DNA of 24,822 nt from a virus. Shown here in pieces: positions 8,155 to 16,059 of the stretch; the first letter of the stretch is position 1, and every line of letters begins with the position of its first letter. A model generated the notes under the pieces. The model worked only from the letters and a program-made list of their open reading frames with translations, made no database searches and was not told where the DNA came from. The stretch lies in IMG/VR virus record IMGVR_UViG_3300030101_002083, positions 3,041-27,862 of that record. One strand, written 5' to 3'. A program made the translations under genes and the position numbers.

Positions 8155-10625
8155 TAAATTCTTCTAGACCTCATGTGAAACATAGCCTCATACTCTGCAC
8201 TAGACAATTGTGTAGGTAAGAAGGTGTCATTTTTTACATCAATATTTACTCTGTCAGATCTACTCATAATTGGAAATCTAAATGTACCTGTTTCTAAATT
8301 TATATCTCCTATTGAACTAGAAGATGAACCTAATAATCGACCAGTAAATTTATGAATACTTGTGTCTCTATTTTCTGGTGTTACTTCTACTTTAAAAAAA
8401 CCAGTAGTTTCATACTTCAAATAAAAATGATGCAGTTGTAATCTTCCACCTATAATTTCACCTTTACTAGGATCTTCTGTTAGACGTTGTTTAGAAAACC
8501 TATAATGCATTTCATATGGTTCTCCAACTATAAATTTACTATTTCTATAATCACCAGTAGCAGTAACAGTTGTAGTAGAACCATCTATAGCATTAGTTGT
8601 TTGTATAACTTGTCCTGGTTTTAATGCTTTTGTATTGCCTAATGAATCTACAAATGTACTAGTTTCACCACTAGCTAAATGTCTTCCTACTATTTTCATT
8701 AATCCTCTTAAACGATATGGAAGTGTAAAAGTAGAAGTTCCATTAGAAAAAGTAACAGAAACATTAGGATGTGCTTCTGTAGTTTTATGGTCTAAATGAT
8801 ATTCAAACTCTGTATTAGGTTCTTTAAAATCTGGTTCAAAAGGTAACTTTTCTAACGTAGTATTATTTGCTTCTTCTATTACCATATATAAATCAGTACC
8901 AATAAAGTCTATATTTCTTATTGATTTAGCTGGATTTAATGTAAAAGTAGACCAAGAATTTAATACTTTTTTAAATGACTCACCATATAACCAACGATTT
9001 ATATATAATTTATTAGGGTTATCTGTGCCTAGTAATACTAGAACATCTTCATTTGTAGATGCTGCTAATTTAAATATATTAGAAGGTATATATCTTGGTA
9101 TATGTATTGTTATATCACTAGCATCTTTTACTTGTGTACCAGCTTGAGTTATATATTCTCTTATACCAGCAAAAGAACCTTTCTTTGTTAAATAATAAAT
9201 ACTACTTCCAGCACCTACAGGAGCAGCATTGCTACTATTTTCAAATTCTGTAGCTACAAGTATGTTTGCTGTCTTAGGAGTTAATGCATCATCAGAAGCA
9301 CTTAGTACAAATTGTGTTTGATCAGAAAACAATATTAATTGCTCTCCCATAGTCACTGCATGTTTTAATATTGATACTTTTGTATGTGATGCTGCTACAT
9401 CTATAGGGTCACTATCTATGACAGTTGTAGCTGTTTCAGGAAAGAAATTAAAAAACTCTGACACTCTAGATAAAACAACATCATCATCAGCTAAAAAACC
9501 TAATCTATTTCTAAAAAAGAATACGTTATTAATTTTTGATCCTACAAAAGATGGATTAGGTGCAGTGTCTAAATCACCTACAGTTCTTTCAGCATATTTA
9601 GGTAAAGTATAATCTGTACCACTTACGTTGTATGTACCACCATCAGCTTTAGCAAAAATAAAATTACCATCTGCTTTTCTTATTAATACATGTGGCATTG
9701 TTGTATCGTCAAATTTAAATTGTATGCCTGGTTTTAATGTTTCTTCCCATTGACCTTCTTCAAAATCATTACCATTATTAGTTTTAAATTTTACATAATA
9801 ATTATCAAAACTTGTAGCATCATCACCTTTAACTTCTACTACAAAATTGTTAGGTGAAATAGTTGGTAAATCAGTAAACCTTTGAATACTATTTTTTACT
9901 AATGTAAGTTGTGTATTACCTTGTGTATCTTTTACATCTATATCAAAATCACTATTATCATTTTTCTTTATATGCATAACAGGTCCATTTAATTCAATTG
10001 TAAAACCTGTTAAAGCACTACCAATACTAGGACTTAAACCATTTTGACCTAATAATCTATCTCTTAATTTTGTAGCAATATTAGTAGTACTTAATGGATT
10101 ATCAGCATTACTATTGTGTATAGCAACTACACCATTTATATCAATAACGTATTCTGTATTATCAGTAACTTGGTTTACAAATACTACAGCTAACACATTA
10201 GTACCTGGACTTGTATCTGTTGCCATACTTATTGTCTTAGTTGTATTAACAACAAAAGTAAAATCAGCAATAGTAACTGTTCTAAAATCTGCTCTTGGAT
10301 TAGATGATGTTAAATAAGACAATCCATCAGGACTGCTAACAGTTTTTTCTACACCATTTATGTCATATACTTTTATTGTTTGATTACCAAATACAGCTAC
10401 ATACTGTTCAGTTGTATCTCTATTTATTGTTTGTATATGTACGTTTCCAATCGTAGATGATTGTAAATTTGCTAAATGTTGTGTACCAGATCTTTTCTTT
10501 AATCCTTGGGTAGGACTACTTGTAGCATTTTCTTGTATATCAGCATGATCAGCCTGTTTTGTTGAGTCAGCTGTTTGTGATACTCCTCTTAAAAGAGTAG
10601 GAATAGATCTAGAAATAACGCCCAT
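8154..10625 (-). CDS. Tail tubular protein B (T7 gp12-like)
   Basis: An 823-aa protein, similar in length to T7 gp12 (794 aa), which forms the tail nozzle below the gp11 ring and binds the fibres. It starts MGVISRSIPTLLRGVSQ, the typical S-x-P-x-L-x-x-G-V-S-Q opening of this family, and the KKRSGTQHLANL segment soon after fits it as well. The body is rich in beta-strand-forming Thr, Val, Asn and Asp residues. The gene follows tail tube A with a 2-bp gap and precedes the gp13-like gene, exactly as in T7. It probably assembles as a hexamer, by analogy with T7. Confidence 0.92.
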   Translation of the reverse strand: MGVISRSIPTLLRGVSQTADSTKQADHADIQENATSSPTQGLKKRSGTQHLANLQSSTIGNVHIQTINRDTTEQYVAVFGNQTIKVYDINGVEKTVSSPDGLSYLTSSNPRADFRTVTIADFTFVVNTTKTISMATDTSPGTNVLAVVFVNQVTDNTEYVIDINGVVAIHNSNADNPLSTTNIATKLRDRLLGQNGLSPSIGSALTGFTIELNGPVMHIKKNDNSDFDIDVKDTQGNTQLTLVKNSIQRFTDLPTISPNNFVVEVKGDDATSFDNYYVKFKTNNGNDFEEGQWEETLKPGIQFKFDDTTMPHVLIRKADGNFIFAKADGGTYNVSGTDYTLPKYAERTVGDLDTAPNPSFVGSKINNVFFFRNRLGFLADDDVVLSRVSEFFNFFPETATTVIDSDPIDVAASHTKVSILKHAVTMGEQLILFSDQTQFVLSASDDALTPKTANILVATEFENSSNAAPVGAGSSIYYLTKKGSFAGIREYITQAGTQVKDASDITIHIPRYIPSNIFKLAASTNEDVLVLLGTDNPNKLYINRWLYGESFKKVLNSWSTFTLNPAKSIRNIDFIGTDLYMVIEEANNTTLEKLPFEPDFKEPNTEFEYHLDHKTTEAHPNVSVTFSNGTSTFTLPYRLRGLMKIVGRHLASGETSTFVDSLGNTKALKPGQVIQTTNAIDGSTTTVTATGDYRNSKFIVGEPYEMHYRFSKQRLTEDPSKGEIIGGRLQLHHFYLKYETTGFFKVEVTPENRDTSIHKFTGRLLGSSSSSIGDINLETGTFRFPIMSRSDRVNIDVKNDTFLPTQLSSAEYEAMFHMRSRRI

Positions 10626-10627
10626 AA

Positions 10628-11230
10628 TTAACGAATTAAACCGTTAGCAGGTAAGTATGTACTAAATACATTAGTTAAAGATGGATCTCCTCTTAAAATA
10701 TTATGATCTGCATTAGCAGCATCTGTTTCCATTAATATTGCTCTTGCTCTTATTTCATCTTGTTGCGTATAACTTCTTAATCCTTCATCTCCTACTAAAC
10801 GATCAACAAAAATTCTTGCAGCTTTAATCATTACATACCGTCTAGCTGGTTCTGGTATCTCTTCAAAAGTTCTAAAGTAAACAACTACAGAAGTTAAATC
10901 TTCTTCAAATTCATACTTATGTGTTTTACGGTCATACAGTTTTAATCCTATTTGCACTGCATCTACTGATGGATGTTGATAAATATTTGGATCAACTCTT
11001 AAAACATTACTTGCTAATGCAATCTCATTAGAAGCATCTCTAGTTAGAACAACATCTATCTCTGTATTAAAATGCCATCCTTCAGATTGAACATCTTTAT
11101 TAGTCTCTATTAATGTTGTTTGTGCTATACGAGCATCAACAGGCAAAGTCCCAGTAAGACTATTAATAGGTGCTTCACCTATAGCAGCAAGCATAATGTT
11201 TACTGCTTCTAGCTCTGTAGTAGCTGTCAT
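10628..11230 (-). CDS. Tail tubular protein A (T7 gp11-like)
   Basis: A 200-aa protein matching T7 gp11 in length (196 aa). The opening TELEAVNIMLAAIGEAPINSL is the family's hallmark (E-A-V-N-x-x-L-x-x-I-G-E-x-P-I/V), and the LIETNKDVQSEGWHFN segment is also typical of gatekeeper/tail tube A proteins. It would form the dodecameric ring joining portal and nozzle. Its ATG overlaps the stop of the upstream 49-aa gene as ATGA, which indicates translational coupling. Confidence 0.93.
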   Translation of the reverse strand: MTATTELEAVNIMLAAIGEAPINSLTGTLPVDARIAQTTLIETNKDVQSEGWHFNTEIDVVLTRDASNEIALASNVLRVDPNIYQHPSVDAVQIGLKLYDRKTHKYEFEEDLTSVVVYFRTFEEIPEPARRYVMIKAARIFVDRLVGDEGLRSYTQQDEIRARAILMETDAANADHNILRGDPSLTNVFSTYLPANGLIR

Positions 11231-11376
11231 TTACCCACCTTAGCTTGTGCAAGTTTATGAGCTTTAGAGAATGATATACCTTCTCTCATTTTACGCTTCA
11301 TAAAATTCATATGTTCTTTACTATGATGCTCTGAATGTTTAGCTAAAGTGTTTTTTTGTCTTGTAGTTAATTTCAT
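11227..11376 (-). CDS. Small basic phage protein (49 aa), conserved-looking, function unknown
   Basis: A 49-codon ORF between two called genes, joined to both by ATGA overlaps (its ATG at 11374-11376 overlaps the upstream stop, and its TGA overlaps the tail tube A start). It begins MKLTTRQKNTLAKHSEHHSK, continues EHMNFMKRKM, and ends SKAHKLAQAKVGK. This RQKxTLxxHSxHH...HM...M...G.SF..AHKxAxxxVGK pattern resembles a small protein I remember from many marine podo- and myoviruses, though I cannot confirm this without a search. His/Lys-rich and probably helical. Double coupling and family-like sequence argue strongly that it is real despite its size. Confidence 0.8.
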   Translation of the reverse strand: MKLTTRQKNTLAKHSEHHSKEHMNFMKRKMREGISFSKAHKLAQAKVGK

Positions 11377-11564
11377 TTTTTTGCTGTCTTAGCTGCTCTC
11401 CTAAAATTAGCAGCAGTAGGAGCACCTTTGCTACCAGGCTTTCTCATTTTTTCACCTGAACCAGCTGCTATCCTTTTTCTTTTAGCGTGAATATTTGCAT
11501 ATAAACCTCTTTTCTTTTTACCACCTTTTTTTAATTTTAATGAGTTACGAGCTGGATTAGGCAT
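11373..11564 (-). CDS. Very basic small protein (63 aa) next to capsid gene, function unknown
   Basis: The reading frame extends further upstream, but the ATG at 11562-11564 is preferred: AAGGAAC lies 5 bp before it, the same spacing and sequence as at the capsid gene, and the longer version would run into the terminator hairpin. The 63-aa product has 14 Lys and 7 Arg against one Glu, with the segments GLYANIHAKRKRIAAGSGEK and MRKPGSKGAPTAANF. The GLYANIHxKRxRI...GSGEKMRKPGxKGAPT pattern is one I recall in many marine phages beside the major capsid gene. It may bind DNA or the inner capsid surface, but this is only inferred from charge. The stop overlaps the next start (ATGA). Confidence 0.82.
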   Translation of the reverse strand: MPNPARNSLKLKKGGKKKRGLYANIHAKRKRIAAGSGEKMRKPGSKGAPTAANFRRAAKTAKK

Positions 11565-11576
11565 AATAAGTTCCTT

Positions 11577-11620
11577 AAAAAAAAAAAGGAGCATCAATCT
11601 CTTTCCTGACTGATACTCCT
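11577..11620 (-). terminator. Intrinsic terminator after the major capsid gene (T7 T-phi position)
   Basis: On the minus strand, AGGAGTATCA (11611-11620) pairs with TGATGCTCCT (11587-11596): 10 bp with one G-T wobble and a 14-nt loop, followed by ten further T residues (11577-11586). It lies 7 bp beyond the capsid stop, the same place as T7's main late terminator after gene 10. The two basic-protein genes and the tail genes lie beyond it, so it should lower their expression relative to capsid rather than block it. Confidence 0.88.
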
Positions 11621-11626
11621 ATGTGT

Positions 11627-12613
11627 TTAAGATGCAGACAATTTAATTGTAGCTGCTGCTTCTGGTCTTAGGATTCCATGACCAAGAGCATATTTCGCAA
11701 CCATCAACGTACCTTGGTACATAATTCCATAGTCACTTCCACTGATTTCAGTAGTCATGTCCATAAGTTTTACTGTACCAACTGCTGATTTATGGAAGAC
11801 CAAACCAATAGTTTTACTATCATCACCTGAATAGGTGTTATTAGCTCCACTTGGGTTAGATCCAACATTACTTTGTGGCACGTTGTTAGACATCAATACA
11901 GGCATACCTGCAATCTGTTGAACACGACCTGAAGCAAATGAACCATTACCACCTGGGTTAAAATCAGTATCGATAGTACGAGTAGCTGACTCAGGTAACT
12001 TGTAGTATTCGGATGGAGGCAATACAACGTATCTATCTGTAGGAGGTATGTCACGCTCATCAAATGTTTGAGCGATATCATAGATAGCTGCTGCTAACTC
12101 ATCACCAGTAACATTTGCAGATGCAGTGTTACCAGATGCAAGAGTTAAAACAGTACCACCATTACCACCAGATAAAGTAGCTGAACCTCTAGAAGCATTA
12201 GCAATGACTTTTGCTACGTTCTGGTCATAGGTTCTAGCAAGAGCTTTTCCTAATTCAGAAGCATATGTAGCTCTGACATCGTAATGATTTTTTAGCTCAT
12301 CAAGGTTCGTTATAAACGCTTGTGATATGAGGAGATCATCAATAGAGATAATTTTCTCATTAGCCTTGATTTGGTTAGCACCAACTAGAGGGGTTCCTAC
12401 TGTGTGGTAGGCCGCTGTAGCAGTACCTAATACTGGAAACTGAGCTGATTTTCCATTAGAAATAGTTCTTACTGAATGTAAGCTCTCATTGAAAATGTTA
12501 TTTTCTGAGAACGCAGTCAGAACTTCTCCACTGAAAACCTTGAGAAACAAGGCATCAAAATCAGTACCACTATTGTTAACCAAACCAAGGCGTGAAACTG
12601 TGGCGTTAGCCAT
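11627..12613 (-). CDS. Major capsid protein (T7 gp10-like, HK97 fold)
   Basis: A 328-aa protein (T7 gp10A is 345 aa) directly downstream of portal and scaffold genes. It opens MANATVSRLGLVNNSGT. Typical T7-family capsid features follow: LFLKVFSGEVLTAF, a QFPVLGTA segment with NGKSAQFP before it, IDDLLISQAFI, and a late AGMPVLMSNNVP strand. The start has AAGGAAC 6 bp upstream, the clearest ribosome binding site in the late region, and a strong terminator follows the stop; both suit a highly expressed gene. I see no obvious slippery site near the end that would give a gp10B-like extended form. Confidence 0.95.
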   Translation of the reverse strand: MANATVSRLGLVNNSGTDFDALFLKVFSGEVLTAFSENNIFNESLHSVRTISNGKSAQFPVLGTATAAYHTVGTPLVGANQIKANEKIISIDDLLISQAFITNLDELKNHYDVRATYASELGKALARTYDQNVAKVIANASRGSATLSGGNGGTVLTLASGNTASANVTGDELAAAIYDIAQTFDERDIPPTDRYVVLPPSEYYKLPESATRTIDTDFNPGGNGSFASGRVQQIAGMPVLMSNNVPQSNVGSNPSGANNTYSGDDSKTIGLVFHKSAVGTVKLMDMTTEISGSDYGIMYQGTLMVAKYALGHGILRPEAAATIKLSAS

Positions 12614-12762
12614 AATTTGTTCCTTGTGTTAATTAAAAATTGATTAGCACTTCAACTGCCTTTCCTTTCTCAAGGTGTTATCCCTCGCAAGGGGCAACTT
12701 AATATTGAGAAAAACTTAGAAGTAATTAAATGATAACAGTACTTTGTATTTAACAACAATAT
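12614..12762 (-). promoter_or_regulatory. Intergenic leader upstream of the capsid gene, possible phage promoter
   Basis: This 149-bp gap is the longest inside the late region. It carries two small inverted repeats of the same shape: CCTT-TCTC-AAGG (12664-12675) and CCCT-CGCA-AGGG (12682-12693). On the minus strand GGGATAA occurs at 12684-12678, and the same 7-mer recurs in the gap downstream of the RNA polymerase gene. T7 has its strongest late promoter (phi10) at this position, so a phage-polymerase promoter is expected, but the shared sequence is too short to define one. The capsid ribosome binding site lies at 12619-12625. Confidence 0.4.
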
Positions 12763-13014
12763 CTAACATTTCCATCTTCTTAAAGCTAATGCTTTTCGTG
12801 TAGGTCTACCTTTTGAATCTTTCATTGGTCCTTTATTACCTTTCATTCTTGCACAGAAAGATTTTTTCCTACCTTTTGCTTTTTTACTTTTAGGGTTAGG
12901 TGCTGGTGGTTTTAAATTACTACCAGTTTTATTGTTGATATATTTTCTACCAGCAGCAGTCAAACCACCTTTACTACTTTTATGTTCTTTCCTTAAAGAT
13001 AAACTTTTTGACAT
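12763..13014 (-). CDS. Basic 83-aa protein between scaffold and capsid, function unknown
   Basis: A Lys/Arg-rich protein (19 Lys, 8 Arg, two acidic residues). The N-terminal half has GLTAAGRKYINNKTGSNLKPP, and the C-terminal half has the block KKSFCARMKGNKGPMKDSKG followed by RPTRKALALRRWKC. The FCARMxGxxGPMKDxKGRPTRKALALRxWxC block is a pattern I recall as highly conserved across unrelated marine phages (possibly the family named DUF6321; from memory). Two conserved cysteines (54 and 83) could bind metal or form a bond. It starts 2 bp after the scaffold stop. A role in DNA packaging or head assembly is only inferred from charge and position. Confidence 0.85.
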   Translation of the reverse strand: MSKSLSLRKEHKSSKGGLTAAGRKYINNKTGSNLKPPAPNPKSKKAKGRKKSFCARMKGNKGPMKDSKGRPTRKALALRRWKC

Positions 13015-13016
13015 AG

Positions 13017-13829
13017 CTATCTTTTAGTATTAAAGACATCAGAATCAACCATACGAGCATACACTTTTTCTGTGTAAGTAACATCTTTACCGTATCTAGG
13101 ATCACTCATAGCAGCTTTTACTTCATCAGCTGATCTAAATGGTGTTGGTCCAGCTTTAGAAGCACGACCTGTTACTAATTCTGGTTCTACACCCATAGCA
13201 TTTTGGTATTGAGAATAAAGACCTTGCACTGCAAATTTAATTGTTGCAGCATCAGCTGTTTCTGTAATTTTATTAAAAGTATTAAATTCTGACTCGCTTA
13301 AATTATTAGATGCCCATTCAGCCATTTGTGCATAACTTTGTTCACCACCTATAGAATTTTTAATTTCTTGTATTTGTTGTGTTGCTACTTCTTCTGCTTG
13401 AACAGCACCACCTCTAAGTCCGTTTAGATAAGTGTCAACAATATTTCTAGATAATCCACCCTCTGCTAATTTTGCATAATCATCTTCTGTAATTTCATTA
13501 TTTTCTTGAAAGCGTTGTGATATTTCTTGTGGATCAATACCAACTTCTTTCAATGTTTCAGCTAAACCTTCACCATAAAATTCATTAGCATCAAAGTCAG
13601 TTTCTTCTGCTTCAGTTTCTTCAGCTTTAACTTCTGGCTCTTCTTCTGTAGGCTCTTCTTTTCTACCTAACTTACCTTCTAATTCCTTGTAAGAAGCCTT
13701 AAGTTCTTCTATCGATTTAAACTTACCTAAAATAAGACCATTATCATCAGTCTCATTTTTTGCAAGAGTTTCTAAGTCTTCCCTAGACATAGGGGGTGTT
13801 TCTTGTGTTGCTACTTGTGATTCAGCCAT
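13017..13829 (-). CDS. Capsid assembly scaffold protein (T7 gp9-like)
   Basis: A 270-aa, strongly acidic, helical protein in the scaffold position between portal and capsid (T7 gp9 is 307 aa). Residues 45-90 include a Glu-rich run. The segment LGKFKSIEELKASYKELEGK (residues 34-53) is the classic phage scaffold motif G-K-F-K-S-x-E-E-L-x-x-A-Y-x-x-L-E. The C-terminus is basic (KVYARMVDSDVFNTKR), as expected for the part that contacts the capsid shell. Low sequence complexity limits homology, but the motif plus synteny make the call firm. Confidence 0.9.
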   Translation of the reverse strand: MAESQVATQETPPMSREDLETLAKNETDDNGLILGKFKSIEELKASYKELEGKLGRKEEPTEEEPEVKAEETEAEETDFDANEFYGEGLAETLKEVGIDPQEISQRFQENNEITEDDYAKLAEGGLSRNIVDTYLNGLRGGAVQAEEVATQQIQEIKNSIGGEQSYAQMAEWASNNLSESEFNTFNKITETADAATIKFAVQGLYSQYQNAMGVEPELVTGRASKAGPTPFRSADEVKAAMSDPRYGKDVTYTEKVYARMVDSDVFNTKR

Positions 13830-13832
13830 AAA

Positions 13833-14024
13833 TTAACCTTTAGAGGTGGAAATAGTGTTACCTTTTCTAGTTTTATATTCTACTTTTTGTGGTGTGTCAG
13901 TATTAGGTTCAGGAGAAAGTCTACTGACTACAGCATTAGCAGAAGTATCTTCTATTGCTTTTGCTGCTTTGGGTTTTGGTGTTTCTATCTGTTCAGTTTT
14001 CTCAGTTGGTTTCTTGGTTGGCAT
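13833..14024 (-). CDS. Small Lys/Thr/Pro-rich protein (63 aa), function unknown
   Basis: A 63-aa ORF that starts inside the last 23 bp of the portal gene, with GGAG 8 bp before its ATG, and ends 3 bp before the scaffold start. It is rich in Lys, Thr, Pro and Ser, with KVEYKTRKGNTISTSKG at the C-terminus, and is probably disordered. I do not recognise a family. The plus-strand ORF covering the same interval is a shadow. Placement, ribosome binding site and coupling support it as a gene. Confidence 0.65.
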   Translation of the reverse strand: MPTKKPTEKTEQIETPKPKAAKAIEDTSANAVVSRLSPEPNTDTPQKVEYKTRKGNTISTSKG

Positions 14025-15585
14025 CAGTTTGCTCCGTTAGTTGTTGTGCTTGTGCGTTGTTTTTAGGATCCATTAAAGGAGAGCCTAAAGCAGCTGGTCC
14101 TAAATGTTGAATCAGCTGTTGTTGTTGTTGTGCTTGTAGTTCTTGTTGAATTTGCTCTTGTGTCTTAACTAGATTAGCTGTATCTATACCAATTGAGTTA
14201 GCTAATCTCTTAATTGCCTCATCTACATTCATATATTGCCTCATAATATCTGGTCCTAATGCTTGAGAAACTGTACCGATAAATTCAATAAGTTTATTTC
14301 TATCGTTACCTCTACCAAGACCTTGAAGACCAGTAACTATCTTAGGTTTAACTATCTTATCTGGTAACTTAGGAGCCTTACCACTACGAGTAAGCATGTG
14401 CATCCTTCTCTTTAAATAAGGAAGCTGAAATTCTTGAGTCAGTATTGAATATATTCCTCCCAGACTATTTTCCAGCTCATTTGCCATCATTGATACTTCA
14501 GCAGCGGTCACTCTTTCTGCATCTCTTTGTACTGACCTAGCCATTAAAAAAGCGTATTCAAGTCTTCCTTCTATACGTTGAATAGCAGAAAAAGATACTT
14601 GAAAATCTGCTCCTTTATTTACTTGCAGAACAGAAACATCATTAGCAGATCCTTCTCTTATTGCACCATTAGGTGCTTTGGCTAAGGTTGCTGCTCTAGT
14701 AACACCATTAGGATTAACAAGGAATAAAGTCTTAGCACTAGCAGCTGCACCTTCAATAATGGCTTGCATCAATGCTTCTAAACTAATTAAATCTCCTTGA
14801 TATTCTTCTACATATCCTCTTCCATAATCTTCTCCATCAATTCTTGTCCACCGTAAACAAATCCAAGGTGAGACATCAATTTTAGATTTACCATCAGTAC
14901 CTGGAATTCTTTCACCTTTACATTCTTGATGCCACATAAAATCATCACCATGTCTTTTTATGCATGTATAAATATCTAAATCTTCATCAAAATCTTCAGC
15001 ATCGTAATTTTCTTTCTCTTTTATTTTTGCTAAAAATTCTGGTGGCAGTGCTTGTGGATGTATAGTTTCTTTTGTAATAATTTCTAGAACATTTCCTACA
15101 TCATCACGTTTACAAACATACCTATCAAAGTGATAAACTTTTAAACCTTTGTCAGTTAAATAAAGAAGAACATTACCGCCAACAATTAAATGCTTTAGTG
15201 CTTCAAACATTGCAACTCTATCATTACTAACTTCTATTTCATTCATCAGAGCATTTTCTATAACCCTTAGACCTTTATCTATTTCAGTTTCTAATCCTTC
15301 TTGTCCTTCTTGAAGTAAAGCAAGACTATCAATACTTAATTTAAAGAAAGGAGTACTAGGAGGTAAAAGAGCAATTAATAATTTACTAGCTAAAGAATTA
15401 CATCCTCTAGCTCCTACTGCTTGAAAAGGTGTTTTTAACTTTGCTGCTGTACCTACGGTAGATTCTGGTATTAATGCAGGAAGAGTTAACTTAGAAGCAT
15501 CTCTAGCTCTTCTTAAAAAAGTAGAACGATTACTTTCTAGTTGCTCATACCTAGCAACAGCTGTCTGTTCCTTAACTAGTTCCAT
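14002..15585 (-). CDS. Portal / head-tail connector protein (T7 gp8-like)
   Basis: A 527-aa protein close to T7 gp8 (536 aa), which forms the dodecameric DNA entry and exit channel. Family features include RARDASKLTLPALIPE near the N-terminus, the LASKLLIALLPPSTPFFKL segment around residues 65-85, the WTRIDGEDYGRGYVEEYQGD block near residues 245-265, and AERVTAAEVSMMANELENSL followed by GGIYSILTQEFQLPYLKRR. The C-terminus is Gln-rich (about residues 485-525), which is normal for this family. It follows a small protein gene with a 2-bp gap and overlaps the next ORF by 23 bp. Confidence 0.95.
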   Translation of the reverse strand: MELVKEQTAVARYEQLESNRSTFLRRARDASKLTLPALIPESTVGTAAKLKTPFQAVGARGCNSLASKLLIALLPPSTPFFKLSIDSLALLQEGQEGLETEIDKGLRVIENALMNEIEVSNDRVAMFEALKHLIVGGNVLLYLTDKGLKVYHFDRYVCKRDDVGNVLEIITKETIHPQALPPEFLAKIKEKENYDAEDFDEDLDIYTCIKRHGDDFMWHQECKGERIPGTDGKSKIDVSPWICLRWTRIDGEDYGRGYVEEYQGDLISLEALMQAIIEGAAASAKTLFLVNPNGVTRAATLAKAPNGAIREGSANDVSVLQVNKGADFQVSFSAIQRIEGRLEYAFLMARSVQRDAERVTAAEVSMMANELENSLGGIYSILTQEFQLPYLKRRMHMLTRSGKAPKLPDKIVKPKIVTGLQGLGRGNDRNKLIEFIGTVSQALGPDIMRQYMNVDEAIKRLANSIGIDTANLVKTQEQIQQELQAQQQQQLIQHLGPAALGSPLMDPKNNAQAQQLTEQTDANQETN

Positions 15586-15587
15586 GA

Positions 15588-15806
15588 TTAATACCGCAGA
15601 TCACCACGGTTGTTTTGTAGTGGGATTCTTAAAGAACCTATACCTGTATTAGATCCTTTTTTATTATTAAGTGAAGTCATTTTATTTTTTTTAGATCGTC
15701 TTTTACCAGTTACAACACCCATTGCAGTTTGTTCTGGTGCTGGTGCAGTAGGTCTTGGTTCAGGCAAGTCAGGTAACTTGGGTGGTTTTAAAGGTCCAAC
15801 ACACAT
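15588..15806 (-). CDS. Small Pro/Lys-rich protein (72 aa), T7 gp7.3-like tail assembly candidate
   Basis: A 72-aa protein starting MCVGPLKPPKLPDLPEPRP, with a basic middle (TGKRRSKKNK) and a C-terminus GIGSLRIPL followed by a short tail. In T7-like phages a small basic protein with a similar C-terminal block (gp7.3, a virion tail protein) precedes the portal gene. The position and the N-terminal MC start agree, but length and overall identity are weak, so the assignment is tentative. Its ATG overlaps the upstream stop (TAATG). Confidence 0.6.
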   Translation of the reverse strand: MCVGPLKPPKLPDLPEPRPTAPAPEQTAMGVVTGKRRSKKNKMTSLNNKKGSNTGIGSLRIPLQNNRGDLRY

Positions 15807-16027
15807 TAGATTTGATTCTCCATGACGTTGTTTAACATGTTTTCCTTTTGTCTGTTTTGATGTTCTATTAAGAAATCAACAACAGATCTTTGACCAGCCC
15901 TAAACCATATTTCTCTATCAGATAAAGATAGGTCTGGGTGTCTTTGTGGGTAATGACTTTCTAGAGCTTTTATAAGCTCTTCAGTCAAGAAAGGAAAAGG
16001 AAGGGGTTCAGATGTATTGTAGTCCAC
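15806..16027 (-). CDS. Small protein (73 aa) with LSDREIWFRAGQRSVVDFL motif, function unknown
   Basis: A 73-aa ORF with a GTG start at 16025-16027, directly after the TAA of an 11-codon mini-ORF; I see no strong ribosome binding site. The recognisable part is LIKALESHYPQRHPDLSLSD and REIWFRAGQRSVVDFL, a pattern I recall as a short conserved protein in marine T7-like phages, where it lies between exonuclease and portal. Function is unknown. The GTG start is chosen because it keeps the LPFPFLTEELIKALE segment and no closer ATG exists before it. Confidence 0.7.
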   Translation of the reverse strand: MDYNTSEPLPFPFLTEELIKALESHYPQRHPDLSLSDREIWFRAGQRSVVDFLIEHQNRQKENMLNNVMENQI

Positions 16028-16059
16028 TTACAGATAATCACTAAGTATTATGTTGTTAG

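Noticed and set aside
11893-12081. Minus-strand ORF of 62 aa in another frame of the capsid gene
   Set aside because: Shadow of the capsid frame; Leu/Tyr-rich sequence without a start signal.
13846-14040. Hydrophobic plus-strand ORF resembling a membrane protein
   Set aside because: It is the antisense of the Lys/Thr-rich 63-aa gene, whose codons naturally read as hydrophobic on the other strand; no ribosome binding site on the plus strand.
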